From Trachipleistophora hominis (Eukaryota > Microsporidia > Pleistophoridae): a stretch of 18,945 nt of DNA. Position 1 is the stretch's first letter. Each line of letters begins with the position of its first letter. This document shows, in pieces, positions 1-9,029 of the stretch. Where the stretch lies: positions 1-18,945 of the forward strand of contig JH994100.1 in NCBI GenBank assembly GCA_000316135.1. Direction: 5' to 3'. Position numbers and translations under genes: made by a program. The notes beneath the pieces were generated by a model. It was not told the origin of the DNA. It made no database searches and saw only the letters and a list, made by a program, of their open reading frames with translations.

Positions 1-1283
1 TTTTCATTTATTCCTAACATACCATTTAAAGGATCATTTTCATGTTGTAATTGTTTTACCTGGTCATTTTCAAACTTTATTTCTTTTTTCCGTATTTGTA
101 ATAAGACATCGCTAAGTTTTAGGTAGGATGTAATAAACATATTGCAAACATTTTGGACACCATTTTCAAACTCAGAAATAACTTTCTTTGAACCTTCTAC
201 CTCTTTACGTGTAATCGTCACATACTTTGAGCATGCTATAGTGGTAACATTCTCAGCCTTCTTCGAATTTTCTACTTTCCTGAATGGAGGGTTATTGATT
301 TCTTCAAGCGAATGTATTTGCGCAACAAATGCTTTCATATAGTCCAATCTTGTTTCCATATAACTCAAGAGTTCAACCAAAAGCACATTTTTGTCAAAAA
401 GGGAAATCGGCTCTGGGATCGGTATAAACTCACCATTTGAGCTACTGTATTGTGGATTCTCAGGCGTTTCGGGTGTTTTTTGTGTTTTAACCATATTTTC
501 ATATGAATCTGTAGATAAATACGATTCAAACGTTCTCTTAAGTTCTGCGATTCGCATTTTAATGGATGATAAATTGGAAGTAATAGAATCCGTACTCGTT
601 GAGTTACTCGTACCAGTCACATCTTGATTGATCGATTCTCTATTCATGAAATCATTATCAGGCTCAGCTTCGATTCTTTTGTCTATTTTTTGTTCTTCGT
701 TTTTAGTTTTACCGTTTCCTTGATCAAACTTTTTTTTCGACATCGATTCGCCATTCGTCAAAACTATGAGTGGCTTATCGATGTTGTTGCTCGTGTCATG
801 CATGCTCCTCTTCCTATGTTTGGCAGAAGTCATTTTATAATCAGCTTCGCTACCATCTGAATGGAAAGTCTGGTTATCATCGCAAGCTATACCATTTCTA
901 CGAAGTGAAAAATAATCTAAACTCTTTTGTTGCGTTCCTGATCTGCAAGTATTATACACGTTTGGTAAAATTGGAGACGGTTCTGATGGTGTTAACCTTG
1001 AACCTGCATCAAGGTTGGCGGGACTGAGCATATCCGAACTATACCCTTCATCGTCGGACTTATTAATTCCATGTTCACAACTTTTTAGTGCATGCACTTG
1101 TGATGGTGTAGGTATGTGTAATTTATGCGATGGATTGCTTAAACGTCGACCGACTGTGTTCAAACAGTTGTGTTCTTTCACATTCTGTTGATTTATTACC
1201 GCTTCAGAACCGCTTGATTCACCAGTCTCTTCGCTTTTAGGACAGTTGCAACTAATGACACAATAAAGTGTGAATAAAAACAT
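1..1283 (-). CDS. Secreted hydrophilic protein of unknown function, 3' end missing
   Basis: An uninterrupted minus-strand frame of 427 complete codons runs from the ATG at 1281-1283 off the left edge, so the C-terminus is missing. Upstream in the same frame there is no other ATG before an in-frame TGA at 1383-1385, which fixes the start. The protein opens with MFLFTLYCVISCNC, a short hydrophobic stretch that looks like a signal peptide. About 220 Ser/Asn/Lys/Glu-rich, probably disordered residues follow. From about residue 238 the chain becomes more ordered and amphipathic: a helix near 238-260, another near 292-330, and a third towards the edge that is rich in Lys, Glu and Gln and could be a coiled coil. 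I recognise no family. Codons are AT-rich and do not show the A/C versus G/T swings seen in the right half. Inference: a secreted or vesicle-lumen protein, possibly lineage-specific. That it is a real gene is supported by 1.28 kb without a stop in AT-rich DNA. Confidence 0.8.
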   Translation of the reverse strand, partial: MFLFTLYCVISCNCPKSEETGESSGSEAVINQQNVKEHNCLNTVGRRLSNPSHKLHIPTPSQVHALKSCEHGINKSDDEGYSSDMLSPANLDAGSRLTPSEPSPILPNVYNTCRSGTQQKSLDYFSLRRNGIACDDNQTFHSDGSEADYKMTSAKHRKRSMHDTSNNIDKPLIVLTNGESMSKKKFDQGNGKTKNEEQKIDKRIEAEPDNDFMNRESINQDVTGTSNSTSTDSITSNLSSIKMRIAELKRTFESYLSTDSYENMVKTQKTPETPENPQYSSSNGEFIPIPEPISLFDKNVLLVELLSYMETRLDYMKAFVAQIHSLEEINNPPFRKVENSKKAENVTTIACSKYVTITRKEVEGSKKVISEFENGVQNVCNMFITSYLKLSDVLLQIRKKEIKFENDQVKQLQHENDPLNGMLGINE

Positions 1284-1338
1284 CGCAAACCTATTGATTT
1301 TTTCTCTTTTTATATCTGTGGAATTTCCAGATAGCAAT

Positions 1339-1347
1339 CCTTTTATA
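1339..1347 (-). promoter_or_regulatory. Possible TATA box of the secreted-protein gene
   Basis: On the minus strand the sequence reads TATAAAAGG, ending 55 bases before the ATG at 1283. It is the best TATA match near this start. In AT-rich DNA such matches are common, so this is only a candidate. Confidence 0.35.
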
Positions 1348-2592
1348 GAAAAGTTGCAAAAATCTTTATAAGTGACAAGTATTCAAAAAAAATCTGTTTT
1401 CTGTTTTTGATCACTTCATGCTCACATTAATATCATTTTTAAAACCGCATCCAATAATATTTAGCAAGTTTTAGTCCTCACATGATTGATACTAAATTAT
1501 ATATGAAATATATTCCTCCCAACTTTATCTAATACTCGCTAGTTTTAGATTACTGCAAATTAACAAGCTTTGCTAAAACTTATTCTAATTAGGCAAACGT
1601 ATCGCCGAAATTTCTTCCCGTCCGTTTCGTGATATGCGCTTTCTTTATCCTCAATAACAGTACATTAATAGGTATATCAAATATTTTGGTTACTTAATCG
1701 TAGATGTTTACGGATATTACTGTTTTTTAAACCTCGTTATAGAATTATCATCAATAAAAGATAAACATCATATACAGGGATGTGCACATAACACCCAATA
1801 AATAGTACGCCATACTAAATCAAGACATATTCGGTAGTTTTCAACACATAACTGCATGTTTTGTGCTAAACATAGTTGTAATTTTCTATATTTATCATAA
1901 TAAAAATTTTTAACTATAATTTTTGGAACAAGTTGTCGTATCTATAGATTCCCATAGAAAATTTTTTGGAATTGTATTACGTGATTTTATGTAGAATATT
2001 AGTTAATTAATGCCACACAACCTGTTCACTGACAAAATAAAAGTTTAATTAACTGATATTTTCTTTTCATCACCAACTATTAATGAAAAGACAGTTCGCA
2101 AGCTAATTGGTTAATTAACCAAGAAAAATAAAATTTTTTACTTTGTTTTCTGATAGAATAAAGAGAGTTACATATATTTAATCAACATGTTTTCAACCAT
2201 ATTCTACTAACAATATTTGCTGAAAGTATCGCTTCCAGCTAAGAATTAATTTTTTATTCTTACTAAGAAACACAGACAATATAAATGATAAAAGCAAAAC
2301 ATAAAAAGAGGCAAACAGAGTAAGTTTTATTAAACACATATATCAATTCAAGCTTCCATTTTACAAATTGAATTATGTAATTACTTTTATTGTAATAATT
2401 AGTTAATGACTTGCGTTTAAAGACTTGTCGCAATTGTGCTCACAAAAAAGGAAGTTAGATATTTTATATGGAGAATATTATGATAAAATTATATAAGGTC
2501 TTATTTTATGATATTATAAGAACAAATAATCCGTTTAAACACATTCTTATCGTAGTAAAAAAACTTTGATGCTACAAATAACGTCATAAATT

Positions 2593-2644
2593 GCGAAGTG
2601 AAAAAGTTGTAACGCCGAATACACGCGTTAAAGTAACTTTTCGC
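2593..2644. other. Bulged inverted repeat (hairpin)
   Basis: The arms AAAAGTT (2602-2608) and AACTTTT (2635-2641) pair, as do the inner arms AACGC (2611-2615) and GCGTT (2625-2629), closing a 9-base loop. An outer GCG (2593-2595) can pair with CGC (2642-2644) across a 6-base bulge. The inner part includes ACGCGT. It could be a small structured RNA, a protein-binding site or chance. No gene is adjacent. Confidence 0.4.
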
Positions 2645-3707
2645 TTACATTTACACCGGTAAATCTCATATTTGTTAATATTAATAATGAGTTATTAATT
2701 CTTTATCATCAATTAAATTAACTATAATACCCTCGGCTAATACTTACTTTTGGATCTGTTCATTACATTCTTCTACCACACTACTTCACAAACTCTACTT
2801 GTTATAATAAGTATGCCTTGCCGGTACTTTTTTTCGACGAGGATGTGATTTAATCCTTTTTTATTTTTTCCTGCAGTATTAATGATATAATTATTAGCCT
2901 TTAAAAGGAATATTTGACCTACCAATCGCACAGTGATAGCAATTAAATGATAAAGTTTAATTTATTCATACTAGTGAAAGACGTAACTTTTTGATCGATT
3001 TTTAATTAGAATGGCATCATTCACTGTCTACAATCGTAACACTTGTGTGATTGATTTGATCATGATAGTGATGTATCAAAATATGCTATTTCTTTAATAT
3101 GCTACCTCTGTAAATATGTAAAGCAACCATACGGAAAAGATCGAAGAATAAAAGTGAATGTACTAAAACTTTTCTCATTAAACCGTTATAAAGTAAACTC
3201 TTCTAAAATCGAGTATCATCATTTCAATGTTGGAAAAACAACCGCGAATTAATTTTTAACCTTCATTGAGAAACACACTCAACACGAAAATGAGAGTCGT
3301 AGAGTGAAATCGAGAACAAAAAAATAAATACTATTCGATGCCTGTCAAGTTAACTTTACGTATTATAAATGGAATATCGCGGCTAATATGTTGATAGTTT
3401 ACTTCTTTGTATGTAATTTTGATCTGTTATTTAGACACGAATGAATGTGATGTACGAAATTATCACACTATAAAAAATAAAACTAACGCACCATAACCAC
3501 GTAACAAAAAACTGTATGTGCTCACCAAACACTCTCTCCAATTTATTCTTATTAGGATTTATAACGTTACAACAATTTCTTCGTTTTTTATTAATTATTT
3601 TTGTTCCAAATTGTCCCACTACAATGTATTATAGAACAGAACAAAACCCTTTCCTTGTTATTCTTTTGCTTTTAATTCGTATATGAAACATATGTACGTA
3701 TTTGATC

Positions 3708-3857
3708 ATTAATTATTCCATCAAAAGTGAATTTCTCTTCTATTCATCTATCTAACTATTAATTATTCAATAAAAGAAGAATTTCTCTTATACTTATTTA
3801 TCTAACCATTAATTATTACATAAAAGGTTAATTTCTTTTCTACTCACTCATTTAGCC
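3708..3857. repeat. Diverged 50-bp tandem repeat, three units
   Basis: Three consecutive 50-base units (3708-3757, 3758-3807, 3808-3857) all start with ATTAATTATT. They keep the same internal order: AAAAG near position 17, AATTTCT near position 23 and a TTTA/TCTA-type end. The units differ at many sites, so this is an old duplication. A weaker fourth start (ATTCATTACTAC) follows at 3858. It lies about 430 bases upstream of the syntaxin gene. Confidence 0.75.
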
Positions 3858-4289
3858 ATTCATTACTACTAATCCGTTATCATATCCATTTCTGTGTCTT
3901 TACAATTTACTATACCTCTTCGACAGATACCACTGGTATCAATTAAACGTGATAAAATTCGTAAGTGGCGTCACTTCTTTTTGCTACTCCCATGTTATAT
4001 CTCGTTTATTTTCAAGAAGCGCCAGATACAAATTGCTTAAGTATCGCAATTTTTAGGATATTAGCTCTCCCAATTCTCATAAATCGCTTGGTAATGTTGC
4101 GCAAGATTAAGTTCAGTTTTATCCTTTACATCAGCGATTGTCATCACTTACCCCCTTTTCACACATTCCCGCCAATCTAAATGGTTGTAGCGCCGCAATG
4201 GCCAATGAGCCTAATTTTCTAAAAGGGTGAGCAAATCATTTTTAATCCATACAAAAATAAAAAATATCCCTTTGTCAACACACGGCTAA

Positions 4290-5092
4290 ATGGAAATTCT
4301 TCGCAGAGTACGTGAGAGCAATCGCCAGATTAACACGCTTAAAGAATACGTAAAAAAATTGAAGTACCTCAACAGTTTAAAGGAGAACAGTGTGCTGCCC
4401 GAGGAGGAAGAGGTATCTTTGTTTGCACAGATACAAGCGCTCAACGACCTGTTCAAGAATTTGAGCGACCAGGTAAAAGATTTTTGAAGAAAGTGTACAC
4501 GTATCTTGAGCACTGTGATGAGAAGGACAGCTCGACGTATAACGCGATAAAGGAGCAGTGGACGACACTCACACACAATCTCACGCAGGTGGTGAGCGAC
4601 TTTAGATACGTGCAGGTCGAGCACAACAACAGGGAGAAGGAAATGCTCAGGGAGCAATATCTGATTGCACGGCCGGAAGCGTCCGAGAAAGAGATAAGCG
4701 AGCTCATGACGACGAACAACGCGGCAGATGTTCTGAAGAACGCGTTCATAAACGATAATACCCACGATTTGGAGTACAGACAGGCACAAAAGAGGCTTGA
4801 GGACATAAAGGTAATTGTAGATTACATTGATCAGCTGTGCCAGCTGCTCAGGGATATTGACCAAATGGTTGCCGGGCAAGCCGATTTTGTGGACAGAATA
4901 GAAATTGATGTATCCGTCTCACGAGAAAACACGCGCAATATGAACGTGAATCTGCGTAAGACGCTCAAAAGTACGCGAAGATGGAAGCTGTTCAAAAGGA
5001 TACTATTGTTGATCGTAGGTGTTGCTTTACTTGTTCTCATCATTTGGGTATTTAATTCTGTTGTTAAGCCCGTTTTCTTTAGTAAAGGTTGA
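4290..5092 (+). CDS. Syntaxin-like Qa-SNARE, interrupted by one frame change
   Basis: This encodes a plasma-membrane or endosomal type t-SNARE that forms the four-helix fusion complex. The first frame (4290-4487) gives 65 residues and stops at TGA 4485-4487. The protein continues in the -1 frame from 4484 to the TGA at 5090-5092, giving about 267 residues, the usual syntaxin size. The N-terminal part is helical, as in an Habc bundle. A QYLIARPEASEKEI segment matches the syntaxin linker. Counting from 4484, the SNARE motif spans about residues 98-163, with the zero-layer Gln at 132 in GQADFVDRIE. A single membrane anchor at about 173-193 leaves a short luminal tail. The break is at five T's (4481-4485): one extra T, or a -1 slip of TTT, would join the frames cleanly. 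Both halves look well conserved, so this is probably a sequencing error or a very recent mutation, not an old pseudogene. The start is the first ATG, in an ATGG context. Confidence 0.85.
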
Positions 5093-5149
5093 TAAATCTT
5101 TGCAGAGCAATTTAGAACAAACTTTCCAATTAATTAACAAGCATTGTAT

Positions 5150-5155
5150 AATAAA
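5150..5155 (+). terminator. Possible polyadenylation signal of the syntaxin gene
   Basis: An AATAAA hexamer lies 57 bases after the syntaxin stop codon. The site is plausible for a short 3' end, but AATAAA is frequent in this AT-rich DNA. Confidence 0.3.
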
Positions 5156-6115
5156 AGAGCGTAGAACTAACACTTGGTCTGTTAACCATTGTTACTATTT
5201 GTTCGTGTTCACGATGACCTAATCGCTGAATCAACAAAAGCAATCCGTGATGTTATTTCGCTGTATAAACATTTCCTATGTGTTGTGATTGCAGAACTAT
5301 CTATACGTTCTGACGACGTTTTAAAAAAAAAGTTATGAAGATGCGTTGAAAGCAACAGAGTGATGAAATACGAATTTTAATAAAATATAATGTTGATGTA
5401 AGAATTGTAATGACGCACGAATTGTGGCGAAACACGCAATAAATAAAAATGCTTTTAATATAAACACAAATTATTATGTTGTTATCCGTAAATAGAAATA
5501 TTATATTTTTACGTATTATTTTCTACAGGCATACATCATCCTTAACGTGTAGACATGCTGTATGCAGTGGTGTATGATATAAGTGGACCTCTTTCAATTA
5601 AAAAAAGAAAGACATTCGCAAAGTCACCAGGAAGAACATCTTAAATAGGTGTTGGGTGGTTGTTGAATTATTAATTAAATATGTTTCTTCTTTTTTTTTT
5701 GAAGTAACATTTACAAAGTACGTTTACCTTTCGAAATGTCTTTACAGTCTGTAAACATTTACAATAGATAATACGTTCATAACACACTGTTATTATTACA
5801 AAAGAAGATTGTTTTGTCATTTTAAGTACATTGCTCGTAATAAATGTGCTATCGTAGATAATAAATATCATAAAAGCTGTCATAAAGAGATTGCTAACCA
5901 TGATAGAGTGATACTGCAGCGCTATTAATATTTTATAGCAATATGTTTATGTTAAAAACTAAAAGCGTCTTTATTCGCTTTGATTACCTCGCATGTAGAA
6001 ATTCTTCTGCTCTGCTTGGACAAACTACAATCATCGGTCTTTATTGTTAAAGTAGTATTCAATTCCCCAAGTTTATCACTTTGGAACAGCGTTTCACTAA
6101 GTACATGATACTATT

Positions 6116-6215
6116 CATCATTATGATTTCAGTCGTATAGAAATAATAAACTGAATAGATTAATCATCATTATTACAGTATGAATTGTATAGAAACATAA
6201 AATGAATTGCATAAC
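6116..6215. repeat. Diverged tandem duplication, about 50 bp
   Basis: Two adjacent segments, 6116-6164 and 6165-6215, share the order CATCATTAT, then CAGT, then GTATAGAAA, an ATAAA word, and GAAT followed by a TAA word. A few small gaps are needed for alignment. The period is close to that of the 50-bp repeat at 3708-3857, but the sequences are not obviously the same. Confidence 0.5.
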
Positions 6216-7172
6216 AATTTTTTTGTATTCAGTGAAAGCCTGTATGACAGGTTCAAATAACAATTACCTCACTAAGAGAAGTTTACTTCAGAAACCGCCC
6301 ATTTTAGTATTTATTCTGCTTATAGAATATTTAATTTAAATGGTAACTATTTCATCAGGAAGACTCGTTCAATTATTCCTTACACTTTTCGCACATCTAA
6401 ACAACCTCTTCTTGTAGATTAAGTGCCAACCGCGATCTTTACACCCGCTATGTCATCGATTAAAATGATTATCTTGTCAGGAATACTTTTAAAAATAAGG
6501 GAATAGAAAAAAAATCATCTTGTAATAATTACGTATCTCTTATATCATAATTAAATGATGAGAATTCCTTTCATAACAATTTCTCCTAGATTTATGCTAA
6601 TAATCTTTGTTAACCACCAATATTTCGTTTTGCAGTTAGAGTAAGATATCAATTATATTACACTGGTCATATGTTAAATGAATAAAAATAAACAAAATTT
6701 ACATTTCTTGCTTTGTTACAACTGTTTTATATTTCCTTAAGATCATTTCATACGTTTATTAGCGCCCTATTATCAGCAAGAATGAACAAATAATGAGCAA
6801 ATTAAAATTTAAAAACAATTGAGAGGATGAATGAGGTAATGAGTAAAGTCTAGTTTTATAACAATTGTGAATGAGCACGTCTTAAACAATTGCTAATAAA
6901 CGAGTAATCATTTATTTCTTTATCATTTTAAGGATTTTTTTGATTCCTCGATCATATCCCCTGATAGGCTATTGGTAGAGCAAGACGTCTTTTATTTGTC
7001 GTAAAGCAAAAAATCTTGTGCCGTGTGTTTGGTTAGATGGTGCTTTGGATAGCGCTAAAAAGAAACGTTTTATAAAAAAGCTTTAGTTTCTTTTTTAAGC
7101 CATACCACTTCGCTCTCATATCTTGTTGAATTACATCCAATTAATAATTATTCGTCTAAAACGTGCATCTAA

Positions 7173-9029
7173 CTACCTTCTTATTCTACATTCCCGTGTG
7201 CATCGTTCCGATCCATACATTAACCCATCATCACACTCTTCTCCCTCATCTACAATCCCATTACCACATCTTTGCCCGTCATCAAAGCATTTCCCATGTT
7301 TATTCACAAACTGCAATATTTCAGCTCTCGTTTTATCGCTTACACCTTCCCATCTGCCATCTGTCTCCTCTGCCATTAATTTATCACCATGATCAGCGCT
7401 TAAACTGTGCAGTATCTCGTGTGACAACACCTTTGGCGTATTCATCCGTGCAAAGGCCGTGTTGAATACCACCGAATAATTGTTTGCCAGTGAGCACGCA
7501 CCAGAACGGAATGTTAGTGCGTCTACAGTTGTTGAGATAGAATCGCTTGAAAACAGAACGAACAGGTTCACATTGTTCAGCTTTTCATTACGTACGTCGT
7601 TTTTTAGACTGTCAAATTTGTCTGCAAAGTTTGATAAGAAACTGTAAGCATGTACATCACTTGACGTGCATTCGTATGGCTCTGATACGTTGATGTGCCC
7701 GTTTTGTGATGTCGTGCCGCATATCGTGCGATGAGAGCGTTGTTTTCCTTCTTTTGTCCCGTTTTTCTTTCTATTCATCTTTTTTAGTCCGTCATTCTGG
7801 TTATTGTTTATCTTTGACGTTTTTTTCTTTTCATTCTTTGTTGTTCCTTCCTCTTCTATTTCCAACTCTTCGTCTTTCTCCATTCTCAACTCATCATTAT
7901 TCTCATTCCTCGTTGTTCCTTCCTCTTCCATTTCCAACTCTTCGTCTTTCTTTATCCTCAACTCATCATTATTCTCATTCTTCAATCCTTTATCAACCAT
8001 CCCATCACCACTAAGTAACGCGCATTTACCACGCTCAACAAAATCAACCGGTTCCACGATGTTCAACACATCGATGAGCACCAGCTCAATCCCCAATCCT
8101 AGCCTTTCAAAATATTCTTTCGTATCCAGAAATGTTCGGCGTGCTACCATTTCTATGTTTTGTATTGTGTTCGTTCTTTCGTAATCGTTTACAAATACAA
8201 TTTTAAAATACTTTACGTTATTTCTGAAACGATTATACGTTAGCGTATCTTTGTTGGTGGTCTGTGCGTGGTAATTGTGCGTTGGTGCTTCTTTTGCTTT
8301 CTCTTTGGATGTTTTCCTCCATTCCTCAGTAATTCTTGTAGTGTTATCATTATTTATTGAATTTTCTTCTTCTGTAGTGTTCATATCATCACATTCTTTT
8401 CCGTCTTCAATACTCATCGTACCTTTAATAATGCCAGTGTTATCGTATTTCATAGTATTATCATACTCTTTATCATTATTATATTCTTTATCATTATTAT
8501 ACTCTTTACCACTATTATACTCTATATTATCATACACACTATTACCATATTCTCTACTATCATACTCTTTACTATCATACTCTTTACTATCATACTCTTT
8601 ACTATCATACTCTTTACTATCATACTCTTTACTATCATACACACTATTATTATCATTCCTGCTATATAGCATCTTCTTCTCTTCTACCTTATACCGCCCA
8701 TCTTCATATACTATCTCATACTTTACTTCATTACTAACAACCATCCCGTATAAATGCGTACCTACCACCATATACCCGTACGAATGCCTGTCATCCACCA
8801 ATCTGGCAGAATACAAAAATCTATTACGTTTTATCTTCATGTCCGTGCTGTACGGATGATCTGTAAGCACAACAATGAAAGGACGGGCACCAAAATAGAA
8901 CGTTACGTAGAGAATACGTTCATCCGTGATTCGCAACGTTCCATCTGACGAGTGAACGTACGGTAATGTACGTTCTATCACAGCACAGATCGTCAAAGCT
9001 ATGAATAACATGATTTGTTTTGTTTTCAT
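7173..9029 (-). CDS. Secreted ADAM-like (M12B/reprolysin-type) metalloprotease
   Basis: The 618-residue product starts with a hydrophobic signal peptide (MKTKQIMLFIALTICAV). A propeptide-like region of about 120 residues follows, then a Tyr/Asp/Lys/Glu repeat zone (about 130-185). The peptidase domain begins near residue 270 (NVKYFKIVFVNDYER) and is interrupted by an acidic Lys/Glu/Asn insertion at about 340-450. It carries the zinc site HEILHSLSADHGD: His537, catalytic Glu538, His541 and His547. The usual Gly of HExxHxxGxxH is Ser. Met552 (KLM) may be the Met-turn; it sits very close to the third His, a spacing more like matrixins than ADAMs. The last 40 residues hold CGNGIVDEGEECDDG, which matches the start of ADAM disintegrin-like domains but also the Cys-rich DUF4215 repeat. 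There is no C-terminal membrane anchor, so the enzyme is probably secreted. The substrate is unknown. The stop is TAG at 7173-7175. Confidence 0.8.
   Translation of the reverse strand: MKTKQIMLFIALTICAVIERTLPYVHSSDGTLRITDERILYVTFYFGARPFIVVLTDHPYSTDMKIKRNRFLYSARLVDDRHSYGYMVVGTHLYGMVVSNEVKYEIVYEDGRYKVEEKKMLYSRNDNNSVYDSKEYDSKEYDSKEYDSKEYDSKEYDSREYGNSVYDNIEYNSGKEYNNDKEYNNDKEYDNTMKYDNTGIIKGTMSIEDGKECDDMNTTEEENSINNDNTTRITEEWRKTSKEKAKEAPTHNYHAQTTNKDTLTYNRFRNNVKYFKIVFVNDYERTNTIQNIEMVARRTFLDTKEYFERLGLGIELVLIDVLNIVEPVDFVERGKCALLSGDGMVDKGLKNENNDELRIKKDEELEMEEEGTTRNENNDELRMEKDEELEIEEEGTTKNEKKKTSKINNNQNDGLKKMNRKKNGTKEGKQRSHRTICGTTSQNGHINVSEPYECTSSDVHAYSFLSNFADKFDSLKNDVRNEKLNNVNLFVLFSSDSISTTVDALTFRSGACSLANNYSVVFNTAFARMNTPKVLSHEILHSLSADHGDKLMAEETDGRWEGVSDKTRAEILQFVNKHGKCFDDGQRCGNGIVDEGEECDDGLMYGSERCTRECRIRR
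7836..7979 (-). repeat. Coding 72-bp tandem duplication in the metalloprotease
   Basis: Two units of 72 bases (7908-7979 and 7836-7907) each encode a 24-residue acidic block containing NENNDELR, DEELE and EEEGTT. The copies differ at only a few residues. They lie inside the insertion that interrupts the peptidase domain and keep the reading frame. Confidence 0.85.
8556..8630 (-). repeat. Coding 15-bp minisatellite (YDSKE repeats)
   Basis: Five perfect 15-base units on the plus strand, ACTATCATACTCTTT, encode tandem Tyr-Asp-Ser-Lys-Glu. Imperfect relatives (YDSRE, YNNDKE, YDNT) flank them over about residues 130-185. Perfect nucleotide identity implies recent expansion, so copy number probably varies between isolates. 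Confidence 0.9.

Larger units (their letters stand above)
1284..4289. other. 3.0-kb AT-rich region without a recognisable gene
   Basis: Between the divergent secreted-protein and syntaxin genes I find no convincing coding frame. The longest frames are about 60-70 codons and resemble nothing I know. The DNA is AT-rich, with many TTAATTAA and ATTAATTA words. I see no tRNA, 5S rRNA or snRNA signature. The only structured items are a 16-base perfect palindrome at 2107-2122, a bulged hairpin at 2593-2644 and a diverged 50-bp tandem repeat at 3708-3857. The base composition is fairly even between strands, unlike the gaps in the right half. Confidence 0.7.
5093..7172. other. 2.1-kb AT-rich gap without a recognisable gene
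   Basis: This gap lies between the convergent syntaxin and metalloprotease genes. The longest frame is a 76-codon minus-strand frame at 5671-5901 with a hydrophobic start and a Lys/Arg-rich end. It looks like an AT-rich chance frame next to a run of T's (about 5690-5700). I found no RNA gene. One weak tandem duplication (6116-6215) is listed separately. The rest shows nothing I can support. Confidence 0.65.

Noticed and set aside
2003..2122. Three TTAATTAA octamers and the palindrome TTGGTTAATTAACCAA
   Set aside because: TTAATTAA is common in such AT-rich DNA (it also occurs near 5671 and 16488); only weak grounds for a binding site.
3431..3619. 62-codon minus-strand frame
   Set aside because: Short, AT-driven composition, no recognisable domain.
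3965..4180. 71-codon plus-strand frame upstream of the syntaxin gene
   Set aside because: Starts with a non-ATG-like context in AT-rich DNA and resembles no family; I could not support it.
4473..4489. 17-base GT...AG intron in the syntaxin gene
   Set aside because: It would restore frame, but it is shorter than known microsporidian introns, has no branch-point TAAC, and a single missing T explains the break more simply.
5671..5901. 76-codon minus-strand frame with hydrophobic N-terminus
   Set aside because: AT-rich composition, no family resemblance and a T-run at its 3' end; likely chance.
6235..6265. GGTTCAAAT resembling a tRNA B box
   Set aside because: The flanking bases do not form a T stem, and no upstream A box or acceptor arm fits.
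6955..7030. tRNA-like stretch containing GGCTATTGGTAGAGC, resembling an A box and D arm
   Set aside because: No matching anticodon stem, acceptor stem or GGTTCGAATCC-type T arm follows at the right distance.
8275..8859. 194-codon plus-strand frame of Ser/Tyr/Leu repeats
   Set aside because: It is the antisense image of the YDSKE repeat region of the metalloprotease gene.
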